Shown one piece after another: positions 6,578 to 8,614 of a stretch of 8,614 bases of DNA. Position numbers and translations under genes: made by a program. Source of the stretch: Candidatus Zixiibacteriota bacterium (lineage in GTDB: Bacteria > Zixibacteria > MSB-5A5 > GN15 > JACZUZ01); the NCBI GenBank assembly GCA_022563625.1, contig JADFNA010000053.1:1-8614 (forward strand). The letters are read 5' to 3'. Under the pieces are notes generated by a model. The model was not told the DNA's origin, made no database searches, and saw only the letters and a program-made list of their open reading frames with translations. Position 1 is the stretch's first letter. Every line of letters begins with the position of its first letter.

Positions 6578-7752
6578 TGAATATTATGATTATGCTAAAA
6601 CTAAACTGCAAAGCGCTCTGCCTGGCGCTGGCTCTTGCAGGGATTTTGTCTTCCGACGCGCAGGGACAGATCAACATTGAAGATGAAGCCTCCGCACAAA
6701 CGCCGTTTGAACTCCTGTGGGGCTTTGACACCGGCGGCTGAGTGTTTGCTTCGCCTGCGGTCGCGGGCAACCTGCTCTTTATTGGCTCATGCTCCGGCAT
6801 CTGCTATGCGCTCGACAAAAACACCGGCGAAGAAGTCTGGACATACGACGCTCAGGGCAAGAGTTTCCACGGCGACCCGATCCTGACAGATGACCTGCTG
6901 ATCATCCCCACCGACGATAGTTACTACGAAGGCAGTGTCGGTCCGCTCCTCGCCATCCAAAGATCAAGCGGCGAGCTGCAGTGGCGCTATGACATTACCT
7001 CAAAGACACAACTTGGCTGCGGGGTGACGACTGATTTGCGTTTCCACGAAGGCAGGATACTCGGTGTAACTACAACTGACCAGCTGATCTGTCTGGATTC
7101 ACAAACCGGCAAACTGCTCTGGGAATTCGTTGGTGAATTCGACCCGGAAACCAATTACTGGAACTCCAGTCCGGCCATACTCGACACCCTGGTATTCTTT
7201 GGCTGCTTAAACGGCAAAGCATACTGTTTCAACATTGTAAATGGCGAAATCCTCTGGACAAATGACCTCGGAAGCCGTGTAAGCGCTTCGGTGGTCATCG
7301 CCGATAACAATGTCTGCTTCGGCACAGTGGACGGCAATATACACACACTCTCACCCGCCAGCGGAGAAACCATCAGTCAACTGCCGCTAGATGGAATACC
7401 GGTCTTCAAAATGACCGCTCGCGGGAACTCTTTGCTGGTCCTCACTGCTGATGATCAGTTCAGTCCGGGCGCGAGCGCCATACTATCTGTAGACGTTGTG
7501 CTTGATTCTGTTACATGGAGGCTCTCGTCATCCGCGGACACACCCTGGTCGATCAAAAAACCATATCTCTACAAAAACTATGTCATCGCCGGTGACGGAG
7601 ACGGCGTGGTTTCATTGATTGATGCCGAGAGCGGCGAAATCGAATGGGATTTCGCCGTTGAAGGCGAAGTCAGGAGTGTTGGTGTCACAGAGGATGTGCT
7701 CTATATCGGGACGATACAAGGGATGGTCTATGCGGTCCGCGTTAATTTTTAG
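6577..7752 (+). CDS. Exported eight-bladed PQQ-like (BamB-like) beta-propeller protein, interrupted by an in-frame TGA at codon 55
   Basis: One reading frame runs from ATG 6577 to TAG 7750-7752, broken only by TGA 6739-6741. Codons 1-54 encode a signal peptide (basic Lys8/Lys12, hydrophobic 13-24, likely cleavage after SDA at 28) and then FELLWGFDTGG. After the TGA, seven PQQ-like blades follow, with tails such as YALDKNTGEEVW, CLDSQTGKLLW, CFNIVNGEILW and LIDAESGEIEW. The C-terminus ends in GMVYAVRVNF, half a blade that needs the N-terminal LLWGFDTGG strand to close an eighth. The segment before the TGA is thus an integral part of the protein, and total length (391 codons) is close to that of BamB. 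A restart at GTG 6742, directly after the TGA, would give a 336-aa protein without export signal or ring closure. It may be a nonsense-mutated gene, a sequence error, a readthrough product or a selenoprotein. PQQ-cofactor binding is not implied: these repeats are usually scaffolds. Confidence 0.7.
6739..6768 (+). other. In-frame TGA with a downstream SECIS-like hairpin
   Basis: TGA 6739-6741 is followed after 11 nt by the stem GCCTGC (6753-6758), loop GGTC (6759-6762) and stem GCGGGC (6763-6768): six pairs including one T-G wobble. Bacterial selenocysteine insertion elements are hairpins just downstream of UGA with an essential G and U in the apical loop about 20 nt away, and this one matches in distance and loop. 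It lacks an obvious bulged U in the upper stem. GC-rich coding DNA forms hairpins easily, so chance is a strong alternative. Confidence 0.25.
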
Positions 7753-7812
7753 ATCATCCTCTGCGCTGTAAAAAACATCACGCGGTCGCGCAAATTAATT
7801 TCCTACAACAAT

Positions 7813-7831
7813 CCCTGTGATGCAATCAGGG
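7813..7831 (-). terminator. Weak hairpin in the convergent spacer between the propeller gene and pilT
   Basis: CCCTG (7813-7817) and CAGGG (7827-7831) form a 5-bp stem with a 9-nt loop, 9 bp beyond the pilT stop on the minus strand. Read on that strand it is followed by a moderately T-rich stretch (ATTGTTGT), not a clean T-run. It could act as a weak terminator for pilT. No better candidate is seen for either gene in the 87-bp spacer. Confidence 0.2.
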
Positions 7832-7839
7832 GCCTGCGC

Positions 7840-8614
7840 CTAGCGCCCAATCACCTGTCCTGCCATGACTGAAGTTTGTTCCGCCCCTGCCCCTCGCCTG
7901 TCCGTTTCCGGCAAATTCAGCGCTCGGCGCACCATTTCCGGATTGTTTGCCTTTGCAACAGCGGTTTCCGGGGTTATCGTCCCGGATTTGGCCAGTTTCG
8001 CCAGAGAATCTTCGAGCGTAACCATCCCGTAACGGCTGCCGGTGGTGAGTATGTTCTGCATCTGAGCTGTTTTACCCTCACGGATTGAGGCCCGAACAGC
8101 GCCGGTCGCAATCATGATTTCATGCGCAGCCACTCTTCCGCCTCCGATTTTAGACAGCAAACATTGCGATATCACGCCCTGCAGTGTTATCGAGAGCTGC
8201 ATCCGTATCTGCTCCTGCTGGTCGGGCGAAAACACATCAATCAGCCTGTCAACCGTTTGTATCGCGGATGTCGTGTGCAGTGTTGCGAACACCAGATGTC
8301 CGGTTTCCGCAGCCGAGACAGCCAGCGATATCGTCTCCAGATCGCGCAACTCGCCGATAAGAATCACATCCGGGTCTTGCCGGAGCGCGCGTTTCAAGCC
8401 CGCGTTAAAAGTCATTGTGTCGGAACCAATCTCACGTTGATTGATATAGCACTTTTTGTCTGTGTGGATAAACTCGATCGGGTCTTCCATAGTCAAAATA
8501 TGGCCCGATTCTGTGCGATTCACATGATCAATCAAAGCCGCCAGCGTCGTCGATTTTCCTGACCCTGTTGGCCCGGTGACAAGGACTAATCCGCGCGGTT
8601 TTTCTGCAAGTTCA
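7840..8614 (-). CDS. pilT: PilT, type IV pilus retraction ATPase (N-terminal part beyond the window)
   Basis: The C-terminal 257 residues are visible, and the frame runs off the right edge, so roughly the first 100 residues are missing. Numbered from the edge, the Walker A motif GPTGSGKST is at 14-22, the Asp box TMEDPIEF at 41-48, Walker B DVILIGE at 82-88 and the His box TGHLVFATLHT at 104-114. The stretch GELRDLETISLAVSAAETGH followed by LHTTSA, and the later VISQCLL, match PilT rather than the PilB extension ATPase. PilT forms a cytoplasmic hexamer at the pilus base and drives pilus disassembly for twitching motility, adhesion and DNA uptake. The apparent TTG start at 8535 lies inside the conserved helix after Walker A and is not a real start. 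The last 20 or so residues (LPETDRRGAGAEQ onward) form a short polar tail outside the conserved domain. The gene converges on the propeller gene. Confidence 0.93.
   Translation of the reverse strand, partial: ELAEKPRGLVLVTGPTGSGKSTTLAALIDHVNRTESGHILTMEDPIEFIHTDKKCYINQREIGSDTMTFNAGLKRALRQDPDVILIGELRDLETISLAVSAAETGHLVFATLHTTSAIQTVDRLIDVFSPDQQEQIRMQLSITLQGVISQCLLSKIGGGRVAAHEIMIATGAVRASIREGKTAQMQNILTTGSRYGMVTLEDSLAKLAKSGTITPETAVAKANNPEMVRRALNLPETDRRGAGAEQTSVMAGQVIGR

Noticed and set aside
6739..6741. Genome-wide recoding of TGA as Trp or Gly
   Set aside because: glcD ends properly with TGA after its conserved FDPQGILNPGKIF end, Trp and Gly use normal codons throughout, and no other in-frame TGA interrupts a gene.
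6742..7752. A separate cytoplasmic propeller gene starting at GTG 6742
   Set aside because: It would lack the signal peptide and the strand closing blade 8, both encoded in frame just upstream. The GGCGG before it is only 4 nt from the GTG.
7840..7920. LPET near the PilT C-terminus as a sortase signal
   Set aside because: The residue after LPET is Asp, not Gly. No hydrophobic segment or basic tail follows in the right form, and PilT is cytoplasmic.
1..8614. CRISPR arrays, tRNA/rRNA genes, transposases, phage or defence genes
   Set aside because: I saw none: no spaced direct repeats apart from the 13-bp tandem array, no cloverleaf-like sequence and no mobile-element proteins.

Overview
The window looks like ordinary chromosomal DNA from a Gram-negative-type bacterium with moderately high GC. 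That view rests on a type IV pilus retraction ATPase (pilT), an exported BamB-like propeller and a membrane-anchored phosphoglycerol-transferase/sulfatase-type enzyme. I cannot name the phylum. Most starts here lack a clear Shine-Dalgarno sequence, so the organism may rely little on SD-led initiation. All complete genes use the standard code, with TAA, TAG and TGA stops.

Left part (1-3563, + strand). A large polytopic enzyme of the LTA synthase/alkaline phosphatase superfamily comes first, and its start may lie off the left edge. A spacer of about 210 bp follows, with a good candidate promoter and a four-copy, 13-bp tandem repeat that runs straight into the start codon of a tiny DUF5989-type membrane protein (56 aa). 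Next, 46 bp later, is a membrane-anchored SGNH/GDSL hydrolase. All three look like envelope or surface-glycan functions, and DUF5989 followed by SGNH is a recurrent pair.

Middle part (3564-7752, + strand). A 141-bp spacer holds three consecutive perfect short hairpins. It leads into a tight operon: a CoA-independent aldehyde dehydrogenase, then (8 bp later) a GlcD/LDHD-type FAD-dependent 2-hydroxyacid dehydrogenase, then (stop and start sharing one base) an exported eight-bladed PQQ-like beta-propeller. The first two could act in sequence: aldehyde to 2-hydroxyacid to 2-oxoacid, for example lactaldehyde/lactate/pyruvate or glycolaldehyde/glycolate/glyoxylate.

The most unusual point is in the propeller gene. 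Signal peptide and propeller are in one frame but are split by an in-frame TGA at codon 55. The 54 codons before it supply both the signal peptide and the strand needed to close the last blade. A compact hairpin with a GGUC apical loop starts 11 nt after the TGA, similar in position and loop to a bacterial SECIS element. The options are a nonsense mutation, a sequencing or assembly error, readthrough, or a new selenoprotein. The sequence alone cannot decide.

Right part (7753-8614). A short convergent spacer is followed by pilT on the minus strand, cut by the right edge so that its N-terminal part is missing.
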